Below are positions 17,301 through 25,919 of a stretch of 64,000 nucleotides of DNA, in pieces. Below the pieces are notes generated by a model that searched no databases, was not told where the DNA came from, and saw nothing but the letters and a program-made list of their open reading frames with translations. This stretch comes from Mycolicibacterium llatzerense. GTDB taxonomy: Bacteria > Actinomycetota > Actinomycetes > Mycobacteriales > Mycobacteriaceae. The stretch is from the NCBI RefSeq assembly GCF_000878195.1, contig NZ_JXST01000003.1, forward strand, positions 1-64,000, written 5' to 3'. Numbering within the stretch: position 1 is the first letter of the stretch; the number at the start of each line of letters is the position of its first letter. The position numbers were made by a program, and so were the translations under genes.

Positions 17301-19494
17301 GCAAGACGCGTGGATGCAACAGACCGGCGATTGGCTCGGAACCTGGGCAGGATCGACACTCGCAAAGTTCGGCGGCGAGCTGTACACGGGAGCACTCCGG
17401 TTCTTCGGGCTCGAGAACTCGATCCTGTCGCCGTCGAACCAGTGGTTCCAGGCAGGGGTGAAGAGCCTCGGCATCTTCAACAACAACGCCGGCGGCGCGT
17501 ACGGCGATCAGCAGCTCGGCACCGAGTACAAGACGCTCGCCGACGGCACGGTCCTGCCTCTGACGACCTACGGCACGTCAGGTACCCCGAACAGCACTGG
17601 CAGCAATGTGCTGAACCAACTCTCGCAGGCCAGCAGCCTCGGTGGCGCGAACGTCAGCTACACGCCGGAATTCCTTGCGTCGAAGGGCATCGCGCCGCTT
17701 TTCGCCCGAACGCTGGACAAGGATGGCAACTCAGTCGCTCAGATCCCTTCGTGGGCAACTCAGTTGGCCGGAGCATTCGGGCTGTCCGCGACGTCGCACT
17801 CGGACTCCACGTTGCACGGCAACAAGACTGGCGGTTGGGCGTTCGACTTCTCCGGCAAGCCGGAGGACGAGCAGCGGTTCGCCGACTTCATCCAGTCGAA
17901 CCTATCCGGGCAGACGCTGCAGGCGATCTGGCAGAACCCAGGCACCGGCCAGCAGCTCGGTATCGCGGGTGGCCAGACGCTCGGCCGCGACCAGTACTAC
18001 ACCACGAAAGGCGGCGCGTACGCCGACCACACGGACCATGTCCATTGGGCCACCGACGTCGCGCCGAACCTGTGGGACGCCAACGGAAAGTCCCTCGTTC
18101 CGGGCGTACCGAACATGGCGGGCGCCCCCGCACAGGCTGGATCCGCGGCCTCGGACATCGGGATCGGAAACACCGCGTCGTGGTTCGCCTCTCTGGCCAA
18201 GTCGAGCGGAGCGGCTCCGGGAACATTGCCCAGTGGGGTGTCCGGCGGCGGCCGCGGCGCTGGCCTCAACCTGGCCCTGGCAGCCCAGGGCAGGAAGGCC
18301 GGCAAGACCGGCGGTGCGGAGCGTTGGCGCCCCGCTGTTCGGGCTGCGCTCGCCAAGTACGGGCCGCTGTTCGGCATCTCGAACTACGCGGCGTGGGAAG
18401 ACGCCATGGTCCGCCAGATTCAGACGGAGTCGAACGGAGACCCGTCCGCGGACAACCCGAACGACAGCAACGGCAACGGCGGCAGTCAGCACGTCTCTGG
18501 CATCGCGCAGTTCCTGAAGTCGACCTTCGACTCGAACAACATCACGGGCGGCAGCTACACCGACCCGTACGCGCAGATCGCGGCGATGATCCCGTACGTC
18601 GCCCGCAAGTACGGCATGAACGCGATCGGCGGCCCGAATTTCATCGGTGAAGGCCACGGCTACTCGGACGGCGGTGTCTTGCCCGGATATTCACCGGGGA
18701 AAGACAACATGTCGGTGCCGATGTCCGGCGGCGAGGGAGTGCTCATCCCCGAAGCTGTACGTGGGCTCGGCGGCCCGGCAGCGGTGTACGCCATCAACTC
18801 GCAGTTCCGTTCGGGATTGTCCCGCAAGGGCTATGCGGATGGCGGCGTGTATCCGCTGGGCTACCAGCCGCCAAAGCCGGTTGTTCCGCAGCTGCCCGAG
18901 GTTCGGAAGCTAGACCCGGGTCGCGGCGCTGCCCAGGTCCCGTCGGCACCGGTCACGCCGCTGCCGGCACCCGTCGCGACGGCGCCGACGCCAGCACCAA
19001 CTCCGCCGCCGGCGCCCGCTGGTGCTGACCAAGGCCCGGCGCCCGACCAGCAGAAGCCGACGCAGCCGGTCATCGCCGGTGCGCCGTCATCGCAGTCCCA
19101 CCTGCTTCCCGCGGTGCAGAAGGGCATCACCGAGGGCGCGTCGACGCTCGGAAACATCGCGGCGACCGCGGCGTCCATGGGTGCTGGCGCTGCCGGTGGC
19201 GCGGGCGGTGCCGGTGCGGGAACCCTGATCCAGGGCATGTTCAACCTGGGCGGCAAGGCCGTCTCGGGTGCGGCGAATGTGTTCGCCTCCGCGCTGGTCG
19301 GAAACCTCGGCGACAACACGACCGCCGGCGCGTACGGGGCCCCGGTCCTGTCGACGCCGCCTCAGCCAGCTCAACCGATCGACAACCGAACGATGTTCGG
19401 CGACGTCCAGGTCGGCGACCCCCGCCAATTCGTCGAGGAGATGGCCCTGTACGAGCAGCAGCGCAGCCAAGCCCAAGAGGGCTACGTCCGATGA
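14368..19494 (+). CDS. Tape measure protein with peptidase-like and lytic transglycosylase domains, 1708 aa
   Basis: Sets tail length and is likely ejected during infection. The N-terminus has two 30-residue-like repeats (VRPSLSGFTTELRAELQ / IRPDLSGFRDELRTKLE). Then come a poly-Gly stretch (about 128-137), a hydrophobic segment, long coiled coils (about 210-375) and Gly/Ala-rich parts. About residues 1097-1235 resemble an M15-type peptidase (SHSDSTLHGNKTGGWAFDFS with His/Asp ligands, then DHTDHVHW). About 1318-1415 are a soluble lytic transglycosylase-like domain (MVRQIQTESNGD with catalytic Glu, VSGIAQFLKSTF). The C-terminus is Pro-rich. GTG 14368 follows GGAGGTGG. Two wall-cutting domains suit penetration of a thick mycolyl-arabinogalactan-peptidoglycan wall. 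Confidence 0.92.
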   Translation: MATYDAGDASINVRPSLSGFTTELRAELQKINASMGVEIRPDLSGFRDELRTKLEAIQATVGVGIDADLATARAHLAEWRQLEESRPLTIPVHVDTTVASAQLATWRETHSHHTIHVTTTGLGALGGGGGGGGGGLSALKLNLGALSVGSLPAIATALAQVAGSLQQVAQAGLAVPGIMGGAAASIGTLVVGLSGVKDAYDAVTKASESAGEDQAAQAKAATSAHQQLRNAVVDDAQAHKDLSQAYQDAKQRLTDLNIEQRGGVISEAQAINDAKKARRDLAQGRFKDALDFQDAQLRVAAADQRVVESHQRNINLQQKVSQENAKGVEQSDEVVSAKERVVRADQQVANSQQAVADASTKASAAEKAAAQEMAKLSPNAQAFLKTVIALKPEFSALKNTVQDNMFAGLSDGLKNLVSADLPNLKQGMGGIATAWNQNIKQLFTSLGSDQSRGLLDRILGNTAEAQERFTKAIDPIIHALGTLTAGSSDALPRLADGIGKVAERFDRFITAADSDGSLQRWINEGLTAMTNLGNTVLNLVTSFTAVTKAAGGGAGLLGTVEQLTGRMSAFLNSDEGQEKLKNFFREGKEQLEKWWGVLQKVPGALQGLYEGAKAWTDVLLPPLKDITGFLKDHPTLVKTVAEAFLAWKTVEFAGGILGQLGRISGAIGTKGNKGSLLGKIALMAAALGALDALTGDDNGGDPNNPTNPNPQKTANNVLAGAGAGAWFGPWGAAVGAAGGAVKGVYDDATREKTPQEKQQEAEIPGLINSLPKGADGKPMDPREMANLYAIQTLADQGDLRMKWVLEGHSDYVRIKRYAWLGQHPEVANEGFKPPQGYATGGPTPSGKGDGPTGGFISELHSDEFVANRRGRTVLGDEFLHAANMGVVDIGRLPGFEPGGYIDPNGNAIHSGTGAAPGPADGGASPVGGGGLPGIANSFLGGLGVPLGGLFGGQQSAGATPAGGAGLAGLFAAGDDSQKQDAWMQQTGDWLGTWAGSTLAKFGGELYTGALRFFGLENSILSPSNQWFQAGVKSLGIFNNNAGGAYGDQQLGTEYKTLADGTVLPLTTYGTSGTPNSTGSNVLNQLSQASSLGGANVSYTPEFLASKGIAPLFARTLDKDGNSVAQIPSWATQLAGAFGLSATSHSDSTLHGNKTGGWAFDFSGKPEDEQRFADFIQSNLSGQTLQAIWQNPGTGQQLGIAGGQTLGRDQYYTTKGGAYADHTDHVHWATDVAPNLWDANGKSLVPGVPNMAGAPAQAGSAASDIGIGNTASWFASLAKSSGAAPGTLPSGVSGGGRGAGLNLALAAQGRKAGKTGGAERWRPAVRAALAKYGPLFGISNYAAWEDAMVRQIQTESNGDPSADNPNDSNGNGGSQHVSGIAQFLKSTFDSNNITGGSYTDPYAQIAAMIPYVARKYGMNAIGGPNFIGEGHGYSDGGVLPGYSPGKDNMSVPMSGGEGVLIPEAVRGLGGPAAVYAINSQFRSGLSRKGYADGGVYPLGYQPPKPVVPQLPEVRKLDPGRGAAQVPSAPVTPLPAPVATAPTPAPTPPPAPAGADQGPAPDQQKPTQPVIAGAPSSQSHLLPAVQKGITEGASTLGNIAATAASMGAGAAGGAGGAGAGTLIQGMFNLGGKAVSGAANVFASALVGNLGDNTTAGAYGAPVLSTPPQPAQPIDNRTMFGDVQVGDPRQFVEEMALYEQQRSQAQEGYVR

Positions 19495-20411
19495 GCCAGT
19501 ACCTGACCTTAGACATCATCAAGGGAGACCCCTCGAACCCAGAGTTCTTCTTCCGCGTGATGGGCCCTGGCCGCGGCCAGCAAGGCGTGATCCTGTCGCC
19601 CAAGTGCGCCGGACTCTGGGACCTTCCCGTCGAAACACGTTGGGTTACCAACGCATTCGGCCAGCGCTACCAGGACTACCGGTTCAAGAAGCGCACGTTC
19701 CCGCTGACGTTCCTGGCATATCACCGCGACAAGTACGCGTGGGCGGACATCGCGGCTCAGCTCGGTTGGGCGTTCGACTACGACACCGAAACCCGGCTTC
19801 GCTTCACCGGACCTGACGGTGTCCGAGACCTGTTCGTGCGCAAGGAGAACCAGTCGACGGCGTTCTCCGCCATGCAATGGGAGTCGCGGGAGCCGTTCCT
19901 GACCGGGCAGTCCTCGGAACAGTTCGTGCTGTCGGCGGAGCTGCCGTTCTACGTCGGCAAGCCGCAGACCCAGGAGTTCCACACCGAGTCGGCATACGCG
20001 TGGTTCCCGTTCGACTTCATCAACGAGGGCGACGTACCCGTCTGGCCCAGTTGGACTCTCACGCACGACGCGGACTGGGAGGTCCCAGACTGCTCGTGGG
20101 GTTCGGGGATGCTGGGCCGCGCGATCGAGGATGCCGGGCGCATCGTGCCGATCCCGGCAACCGACATCCGCGACGGCGGCCAGGTCTACGACTCCGACCC
20201 GCGCCAGATGACAGCAGTGTCGGAGAACGACACCCTGGTGCAGGGCCGGTGGAAAGGCCAGGACCTGCGCTACCCGGTGATCGCCGGCCTGCGGGACCAG
20301 GCGACCGTCCGATTCACCAACAACGTGAACCCTGATGGGGCGCATTGCCGTTTGACGATCCCGCAGTGGTACTCGCGGCCGTTCTCCCGGCCGAAGGTGG
20401 CCGCCAGGTGA
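19491..20411 (+). CDS. Minor tail protein (distal tail / Dit-like), 306 aa
   Basis: First gene after the tape measure, overlapping it by 4 bases. Siphovirus tail-component features include LTLDIIKGDPSNPEFFFRVM, RYQDYRFKKRTFPLTFLAYH, FAKEN-like VRKENQSTAFS and a C-terminal TNNVNPDGAHCRLTIPQWYS. It resembles the family of phage distal tail proteins that start the baseplate in mycobacteriophages. It is probably a hexameric hub at the tail tip. Confidence 0.78.
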   Translation: MSQYLTLDIIKGDPSNPEFFFRVMGPGRGQQGVILSPKCAGLWDLPVETRWVTNAFGQRYQDYRFKKRTFPLTFLAYHRDKYAWADIAAQLGWAFDYDTETRLRFTGPDGVRDLFVRKENQSTAFSAMQWESREPFLTGQSSEQFVLSAELPFYVGKPQTQEFHTESAYAWFPFDFINEGDVPVWPSWTLTHDADWEVPDCSWGSGMLGRAIEDAGRIVPIPATDIRDGGQVYDSDPRQMTAVSENDTLVQGRWKGQDLRYPVIAGLRDQATVRFTNNVNPDGAHCRLTIPQWYSRPFSRPKVAAR

Positions 20412-22129
20412 TCGACGGGACCGCGCTGCTCGACAGCATCGAACGCAACGTCGACCAGGTCCGTGCGAAGCATTCGATGTTCCGGTTGCAGCAGAACGAC
20501 ATTGAGCTGTGGATCAACCCGCCGGACGGTTCGCCGGGCGCGGAGTTCCTGGGCCGGATCGCTGGCCAGTCGGTGGTCAAGCAGTCGTGGCCGACGCGCA
20601 AGAACATCTCCTCGCAGGGCTATGTCGAGGTCCCGACCGATCACGTGATCGCTCGCTACGTGATGGGGCTTCCGAACAACAAGGAAGCACTCAAGAACGT
20701 CCTGATCACCGTGTCGCGGTATGACGGCAAGTGGCGCTGGTCGGGGCTGCTTCGGTACTGGAAGCTGCAGCGGCGCAACGGAATTCTGTCATTCGTCATG
20801 TACTTCAATGACGATCTGCAGTACCTCCAGTTCATGTTGGTGCCGCCCAACCCTGCGCTGCCAATTCCCCTCTTCCAATTCCCGCGCGAATTCTTCCTCT
20901 ACGCGCCGCTCAAGTGGGCAATCAGCATGACCATTTTGGCCAATCTGATTCGGATCGAGGGTCACCCCTTCACGCTGCCTGACGACCCGTTCGACCTCGC
21001 GCAATGGGGAACGCTGTTCGACTGGACGCAATGGCAAGCCCACGTCAAGGCGTCGCCGTGGCTCCTCGATGACTCCACGCTCTGGGGCCCGATCGCCAGC
21101 CGGATGAACGCCGCCGACGTCACCTTCGCGGACGCGCTCGACGACGCGCAAATGGTGATCACCTACCGCCGCATCCTCACCGCGAAAGGTGAACGGCCCG
21201 AAGGCCTCATGGTCAGCACCGTCGCCAACGGCGCGCTGGTGTTCGAGGTCGTCGACCGCTCGGGATTCCACGCCTTCGGCGGTACGTTCCTGGACGGCAC
21301 TATCGCGGCCGGCATGTTCCGCACCGCGGTCACCTACGCCGACGGCTACTTCGAGGACGTCCTCAACGTCGTCGCTGACGACGAGACCCTGGCCCCGGAC
21401 GCCTACTACCAGAAGGGCTGGGCGGGCACCTTCGCGGTGATGCCATGGATCTGCATCAACGACGACCAATGGCACAGTTTCGACTCTGAATTGTCCTGGG
21501 GGCCAGCGGGTCCGGTGTCAGTGGTCGTCGGTGGCGACAACCCGACCGCCGACGCCATCGCGCGCCTGATCATCGAATCAGTGGGCAACCTGCTCGGCTA
21601 CTTCCTGCTCGGCGGATTCTCCAGCCTGGGCGACATCGCCGCCGACGTCATCATGCCGTTCCTCGTCGGCACCATCGCCGCGTGGCTCGAATGGAAGAAC
21701 GTCGGCCGCGCAAGGCAATTGGGCTGGATGCACCTGTGGGAGATGTACCAGTCCGGCGCCGAGAACAACGCCTGGTCGCTCTCGGCGGAAGCCGCGATCC
21801 GCGGCGCCTTTACCGCGACGAAAGCCCAGACGGGGCACCGCATCAAGCTCGACGGCTCGCACTGGATCATCCCCGGATACCACTGCCAGATCGGCGACCG
21901 CGTGGCCTCCACGCACTCCGAGCTGCTGAAGAACGGCATCGAAGTGATGTTCGTCGACCAGCTCGAAGAGATGACGCTCGACGAGGACAACAGCGCCGGC
22001 AGGCCACTGACCTGGGACATGACCATCGGCCTGAACAAGGCCGCCATGACGCAGGGCGAGCGCAATGCCCGCACCCTCAAGAAGGTTCTGGCCACGGTCC
22101 AGAACATCGGAGTCCACCTGATCTCCTGA
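20408..22129 (+). CDS. Minor tail protein, Gp37-like tail-tip hub, 573 aa
   Basis: GTG 20408 overlaps the previous stop (GTGA); TTG 20345 is possible but less likely. The N-terminal half resembles the Gp37-like (ReqiPepy6-type) siphovirus tail proteins (SMFRLQQNDIELWINPPDG, YVEVPTDHVIARYVMGLPNN, EALKNVLITVSRYDGKWRW). A hydrophobic stretch follows (LIIESVGNLLGYFLLGGFSS … VIMPFLVGTIAAWLEW, about 395-440), possibly membrane-active on ejection. The C-terminus has a beta region (HWIIPGYHCQIGDRV). Likely structural tail-tip hub. Confidence 0.78.
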   Translation: MIDGTALLDSIERNVDQVRAKHSMFRLQQNDIELWINPPDGSPGAEFLGRIAGQSVVKQSWPTRKNISSQGYVEVPTDHVIARYVMGLPNNKEALKNVLITVSRYDGKWRWSGLLRYWKLQRRNGILSFVMYFNDDLQYLQFMLVPPNPALPIPLFQFPREFFLYAPLKWAISMTILANLIRIEGHPFTLPDDPFDLAQWGTLFDWTQWQAHVKASPWLLDDSTLWGPIASRMNAADVTFADALDDAQMVITYRRILTAKGERPEGLMVSTVANGALVFEVVDRSGFHAFGGTFLDGTIAAGMFRTAVTYADGYFEDVLNVVADDETLAPDAYYQKGWAGTFAVMPWICINDDQWHSFDSELSWGPAGPVSVVVGGDNPTADAIARLIIESVGNLLGYFLLGGFSSLGDIAADVIMPFLVGTIAAWLEWKNVGRARQLGWMHLWEMYQSGAENNAWSLSAEAAIRGAFTATKAQTGHRIKLDGSHWIIPGYHCQIGDRVASTHSELLKNGIEVMFVDQLEEMTLDEDNSAGRPLTWDMTIGLNKAAMTQGERNARTLKKVLATVQNIGVHLIS

Positions 22130-22150
22130 TGAAACAGATTGCGAGCCAAC

Positions 22151-22648
22151 GTGTCTGATGATGTAGTCCAGATATCCGACCGGGAAACCACCATCGCCAA
22201 GATCATGGATGCCCTGTCGGCGCTGAAGACGGGCCGACGTGACGAGACGATGGGCCTGCCAGCTCCCATGCGGCGCGCTGCTGCCGAAGGCCTCGTCGAT
22301 CTCGGGCTCCGATACGTCGAGGCACTCGCGACGCAGCGGATCGTCATGCCGGAGAAGTCCTGGCTCGGCGCCCACGCGATGCCGTCCGTGGAGACCATCG
22401 ACCCAGAAAGCCGGGCCTCAATGGAGGCCGCTCTGGAGGCGTGGAACCCAGAGCTCGCTGCGGCGGTCCGGGCGGCGGAGACCGACGAGCAGAAGGCGGC
22501 GCTGCTGGCCCAGCTCCAGCCAGAGGTCGCCGCGACCCTGGCCAAGTCGATGGACATGGACGCAGCCGCTTCAGTGATTCGAGCCGAGGGCAAGGCCGAA
22601 GCCGCAGCCCAGCGGGAACAACGCGAAATGGAAGAACGGGGGGAATAG
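22151..22648 (+). CDS. Minor tail protein, small helical, 165 aa
   Basis: Start GTG 22151 is chosen over TTG 22139. Residues 10-75 include TTIAKIMDALSALKTGRRDE and the aromatic YVEALATQRIVMPEKSW. The second half is Ala/Glu-rich and predicted helical or coiled (MEAALEAWNPELAAAVRAAE … KAEAAAQREQREMEERGE). Such small proteins sit between hub and fibre genes in mycobacteriophages, but their role is not established. Confidence 0.62.
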   Translation: MSDDVVQISDRETTIAKIMDALSALKTGRRDETMGLPAPMRRAAAEGLVDLGLRYVEALATQRIVMPEKSWLGAHAMPSVETIDPESRASMEAALEAWNPELAAAVRAAETDEQKAALLAQLQPEVAATLAKSMDMDAAASVIRAEGKAEAAAQREQREMEERGE

Positions 22649-23608
22649 ATGCTCGGATCCAAGACGCGCCTCGACACACTGCTCCTGTCGGAGGGCCAGA
22701 CCTGGGTGGCGGTGTTCTTCCCGCAGGCCGGCGCCAGCTTCCCCGATGGGACGACCTGCGAATGCACGATCACCGACGCGGCCGGCGGCGTGCTCGCGAC
22801 GTGGAACGCCTCGTCGATCACCGCGACGCGGATCGACTTCTTCGTCGGCACGGCAGACTCCGACGTGATCCCGCACGGTGCCTACTACCGGGTGACCGCG
22901 CACTACCCGGCGATCGGTCCGCGACCGGCGATCGACGACAACCTGTCTCGCGGCTCCGTGGTGCGCGACGACAACCCGACGCCCCTGGCCGCGCCGCGCT
23001 CGACCAACATCGCACTGTCGTTCTTCGACGACATGTCCGGCCCGGGCATCGATCCGAACTGGGTGAAGATCAAGGGCAGCCTGAAGATCTACGGCAACGG
23101 CCCGTCGCTGCCGAATGGCATGTCCGCGGACTTCACGTTCTTCGATGTCGCGGCGGCACGGTACCGGGCGCAGACCAACCAGGACGCTGTAAAGGTCGAG
23201 GTATCAACGGTTCTCGGTGACTTCGGCGGTGACGGCAAGTCCACGGTCATCGTCTGCTCGAACCAGCAGATGACCTCGTGGGTTGGGTTCCAGTTCGCGT
23301 ACTCGGGACTGTCCGCCAATCGATACGTGCACATCATTCGGGGGACCGGCCCGGACAGCGCGGTGGTCATGGAGTCGAACGGCAACACGGTTCACAACAA
23401 CGACCGCTACACCTGCATGTACGACCCGCTCGCCGATAAGTACCTGATGTACAAGGGAACTGACTTCAGTACCCCGATTGTCGAGTGGGTTGACGAGGCG
23501 CACGAGGTGCCGCACGGCAACGGCTACCGGTACCCGGCACTGCACTTCAAGTCCGGGCTGCTGTCCACCGGCGTGAAGCTGTCCGGCTGGGCCGTCAAGG
23601 ACAACTAG
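22649..23608 (+). CDS. Minor tail protein with N-terminal beta-sandwich, 319 aa
   Basis: The N-terminal about 95 residues (LGSKTRLDTLLLSEGQTWVA … TCECTITDAAGGVLATWN … VIPHGAYYRVTAHYP) resemble the LtfC-like beta-sandwich modules on mycobacteriophage minor tail proteins. The rest (from FFDDMSGPGIDPNWVKIKGS) looks like a concanavalin/LamG-type jelly roll that could bind surface glycans. It abuts both neighbours with no gap. Binding specificity is inference. Confidence 0.7.
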   Translation: MLGSKTRLDTLLLSEGQTWVAVFFPQAGASFPDGTTCECTITDAAGGVLATWNASSITATRIDFFVGTADSDVIPHGAYYRVTAHYPAIGPRPAIDDNLSRGSVVRDDNPTPLAAPRSTNIALSFFDDMSGPGIDPNWVKIKGSLKIYGNGPSLPNGMSADFTFFDVAAARYRAQTNQDAVKVEVSTVLGDFGGDGKSTVIVCSNQQMTSWVGFQFAYSGLSANRYVHIIRGTGPDSAVVMESNGNTVHNNDRYTCMYDPLADKYLMYKGTDFSTPIVEWVDEAHEVPHGNGYRYPALHFKSGLLSTGVKLSGWAVKDN

Positions 23609-25855
23609 GTGACAACACCTTCGGGGCCGGGCGGATTCGACAACCTGCCCGCACGGTTTGGCATCTCGCCCAACCCGCTCGCGGGTGACACTCCGGCTGC
23701 GCTGATCGGGCGCACCCGGGAGTTCATCGAGGCCAAGCTGAAGGCCCAGTACGTCGGCGGTGGTACCTCGGTGTGGGCGCTCGGCCAGGGCACGCCACTT
23801 CAGGTCGCATCCAACGTGCTGAACGCGGTGTTCAAGGCGATCCTCGGGGCGCTGGACCCCCACAACCTGCCAACCCCAGAGCAGGTCTGGCAGACGATTA
23901 CCGACGTTTTCCTGGCTCCGCTGAACTGGCTGCACAACATTCCGATTGGCGCGATTTCCGCGTCGACGCCGAACATGTTGGCGGACTTCATCAATGCCGA
24001 CTCGCTCGTCGGCGACACCACGTGGGTGTACGACGCTGCAGTCAAGCCAGCCGGCGCGGCCGGGTCGGCCCGCACCGTGCTCGACGGGACCGTCCACGAG
24101 CTGATCTCCGAACGCATCCTGCTCGACGTCGGCCGCAAGGTCGACGCCTCGGTGAAGATCAAGTACTCGGGGGTCACCTCTCCGAGCAGTTCGCCGATCA
24201 GATTGTCGTGGATCGGGTGGAACGGCGACGATGAGGTGGCCGGCGGCGACTTTGCGATTCACCAGCCGGCGGGCGCGGCGCTGGACTGGACCACGCTGAG
24301 CGGGTCAATCACGCGGTTGGAATCGGACCCGTGGGACCGGGTGTCGATCGTCCTGAAGACCACGGCCGGCGCGACCGCCGGCACGGTGTGGTTCGCCGCC
24401 GCCCGGGGTACCAAGCCCGACAAGCTGCCGAAGAACCTCGTCGACGGCCTGGAATCCGCACTAGCCGCAGCGGGGCAGACGATCCGCGACGCGATCTGCA
24501 ATGCGCTCGGCTTCGGCGGCACCGGCCACACAGACGCCGATGTCATCCACGCTCTGACCAACATTCCGCAGGCCGCGGTGGATGGGCTGAACGGCCTGGC
24601 GAGCAACGTCACCAACTTCTTCGACGGGGTGTACAAAGCCCTCACCGGCAACGACGGGTCGGGTTCCTACGTCGACCCCGTCAACCAGCTCCAGTACCTC
24701 GCTGACACGGTTTCCGGTCACTCCCAAGCGATCTCGGAACTTCAGGCCGCGAACAACGGCGAGGGCAACGGCGGTCTGTCGTTCACCGACAACTTCTCCA
24801 CACCGTCCACAGGCGGGCCTCCCGCTGGCTGGACTGCTCGGTCGACCAACGGCAACACGACCTACGTCGACACCCACGAGGGCAAAGCCCAGTGGTACAA
24901 CTCCGGCAATAACAACCCGGCGCTGATGTGGCAGCGGACCGATCCCACTACCGCCAAAACCCTTACGCAGTACCAGAAGATCGTGGCGACGGCCACCACA
25001 CCGACGGCGGGCACCAACGCCCAGAACCGCGTGTACGGACGTATGTCCCCCGACGGCACACACTACGTGGTCGGCTACATCACCAACTCCACGGTCTACC
25101 TGGCGTACGCCGCAGGCGGCGCTGAGACGGTGTTCGACTCAGGTCCGATGCCGAACAAGGTGTCATTCGCCAACGGCCGGCAACTGGTGCTGGAGTGCGG
25201 CACCAACGAAGGCCCGAACGAGTACGCGCTCTCGATGGGCGAGGTCAACCTGGTCCAGCACCTCGACTCGGCCCACGCCGCTACCGATGCGACGAACTTC
25301 GCGACACGGGGTCTGTCGGAACAGCCTCTCGGCTGGGCGGTCGGCTGGAAGCCCGGGTTCAACAACTTCAGCCAGTGGCAACGGCCTGCGTCGCTGTCGA
25401 GTGTGTCGGTCTCGGACAACATCCCAGTGGACATCCAAGGCCACGGGTTTCGGGTGTATCGCGAAACCACCAGCGCCTCTTCGGCTTTCGCGGTGAGCAC
25501 GACTCGCCTGGCTCAGTTCTACGACACGATCGACTACATCAGCCCCGGAAGCGCCTGGGGAACAACGGGATACACGATTCCGAAGTCGGGCATGTGGTCG
25601 TTCACCTGGCGCAACCTCAAGGCCGGCACGACCAACTTCACCGCGATGACGCTTGGCCTGACGATCAACGGGTTCTCCAAAACCATCGGAGGCTCGTGGC
25701 GAGACACCACGACGGTGCAAGACACGGTGCAGTTCTACTGCAAGAAGGGCGACGTGGTCGACGTCTATGTCTCGATTCTGGTGGGCACAGCCAACATGAT
25801 CGGTGACTCGGCAGGCATCAGCTCGTACTTCTCCGGCGCGCTGATGTCCGGGTAA
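23609..25855 (+). CDS. Minor tail protein / tail fibre, 748 aa
   Basis: GTG 23609 directly follows the previous stop. The protein has a Gly/Pro-rich start, an FGISPNPLAGDTPAALIG segment, two amphipathic stretches around FKAILGALDPHNLP and TIRDAICNALGFGGTGHTDA, a short coiled coil (QYLADTVSGHSQAISELQAA, about 365-385), then a jelly-roll-like domain (SFTDNFSTPSTGGPPAGW … WAVGWKPGFNNFSQW). The C-terminal beta domain is C1q/TNF-like (TTRLAQFYDTIDYISPGSAW … SGMWSFTWRNLK … KKGDVVDVYVSI). This layout is typical of receptor-binding tail proteins. Receptor unknown. Confidence 0.78.
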   Translation: MTTPSGPGGFDNLPARFGISPNPLAGDTPAALIGRTREFIEAKLKAQYVGGGTSVWALGQGTPLQVASNVLNAVFKAILGALDPHNLPTPEQVWQTITDVFLAPLNWLHNIPIGAISASTPNMLADFINADSLVGDTTWVYDAAVKPAGAAGSARTVLDGTVHELISERILLDVGRKVDASVKIKYSGVTSPSSSPIRLSWIGWNGDDEVAGGDFAIHQPAGAALDWTTLSGSITRLESDPWDRVSIVLKTTAGATAGTVWFAAARGTKPDKLPKNLVDGLESALAAAGQTIRDAICNALGFGGTGHTDADVIHALTNIPQAAVDGLNGLASNVTNFFDGVYKALTGNDGSGSYVDPVNQLQYLADTVSGHSQAISELQAANNGEGNGGLSFTDNFSTPSTGGPPAGWTARSTNGNTTYVDTHEGKAQWYNSGNNNPALMWQRTDPTTAKTLTQYQKIVATATTPTAGTNAQNRVYGRMSPDGTHYVVGYITNSTVYLAYAAGGAETVFDSGPMPNKVSFANGRQLVLECGTNEGPNEYALSMGEVNLVQHLDSAHAATDATNFATRGLSEQPLGWAVGWKPGFNNFSQWQRPASLSSVSVSDNIPVDIQGHGFRVYRETTSASSAFAVSTTRLAQFYDTIDYISPGSAWGTTGYTIPKSGMWSFTWRNLKAGTTNFTAMTLGLTINGFSKTIGGSWRDTTTVQDTVQFYCKKGDVVDVYVSILVGTANMIGDSAGISSYFSGALMSG

Positions 25856-25871
25856 TGCAAGTGAGGATTCA

Positions 25872-25919
25872 ATGCTGATACCAACTCTGCCGCAATTTGA
25901 TACGACGGTTGGCGACTGA
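25872..25919 (+). CDS. Possible 15-codon coupled leader ORF
   Basis: ATG 25872 is preceded by GAGG and encodes MLIPTLPQFDTTVGD, ending in TGA that overlaps the ATG of the repeat protein (TGATG, 25917-25921). No good ribosome site lies directly before the repeat gene, so this short ORF may deliver ribosomes to it. It could also be chance. Confidence 0.35.
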   Translation: MLIPTLPQFDTTVGD

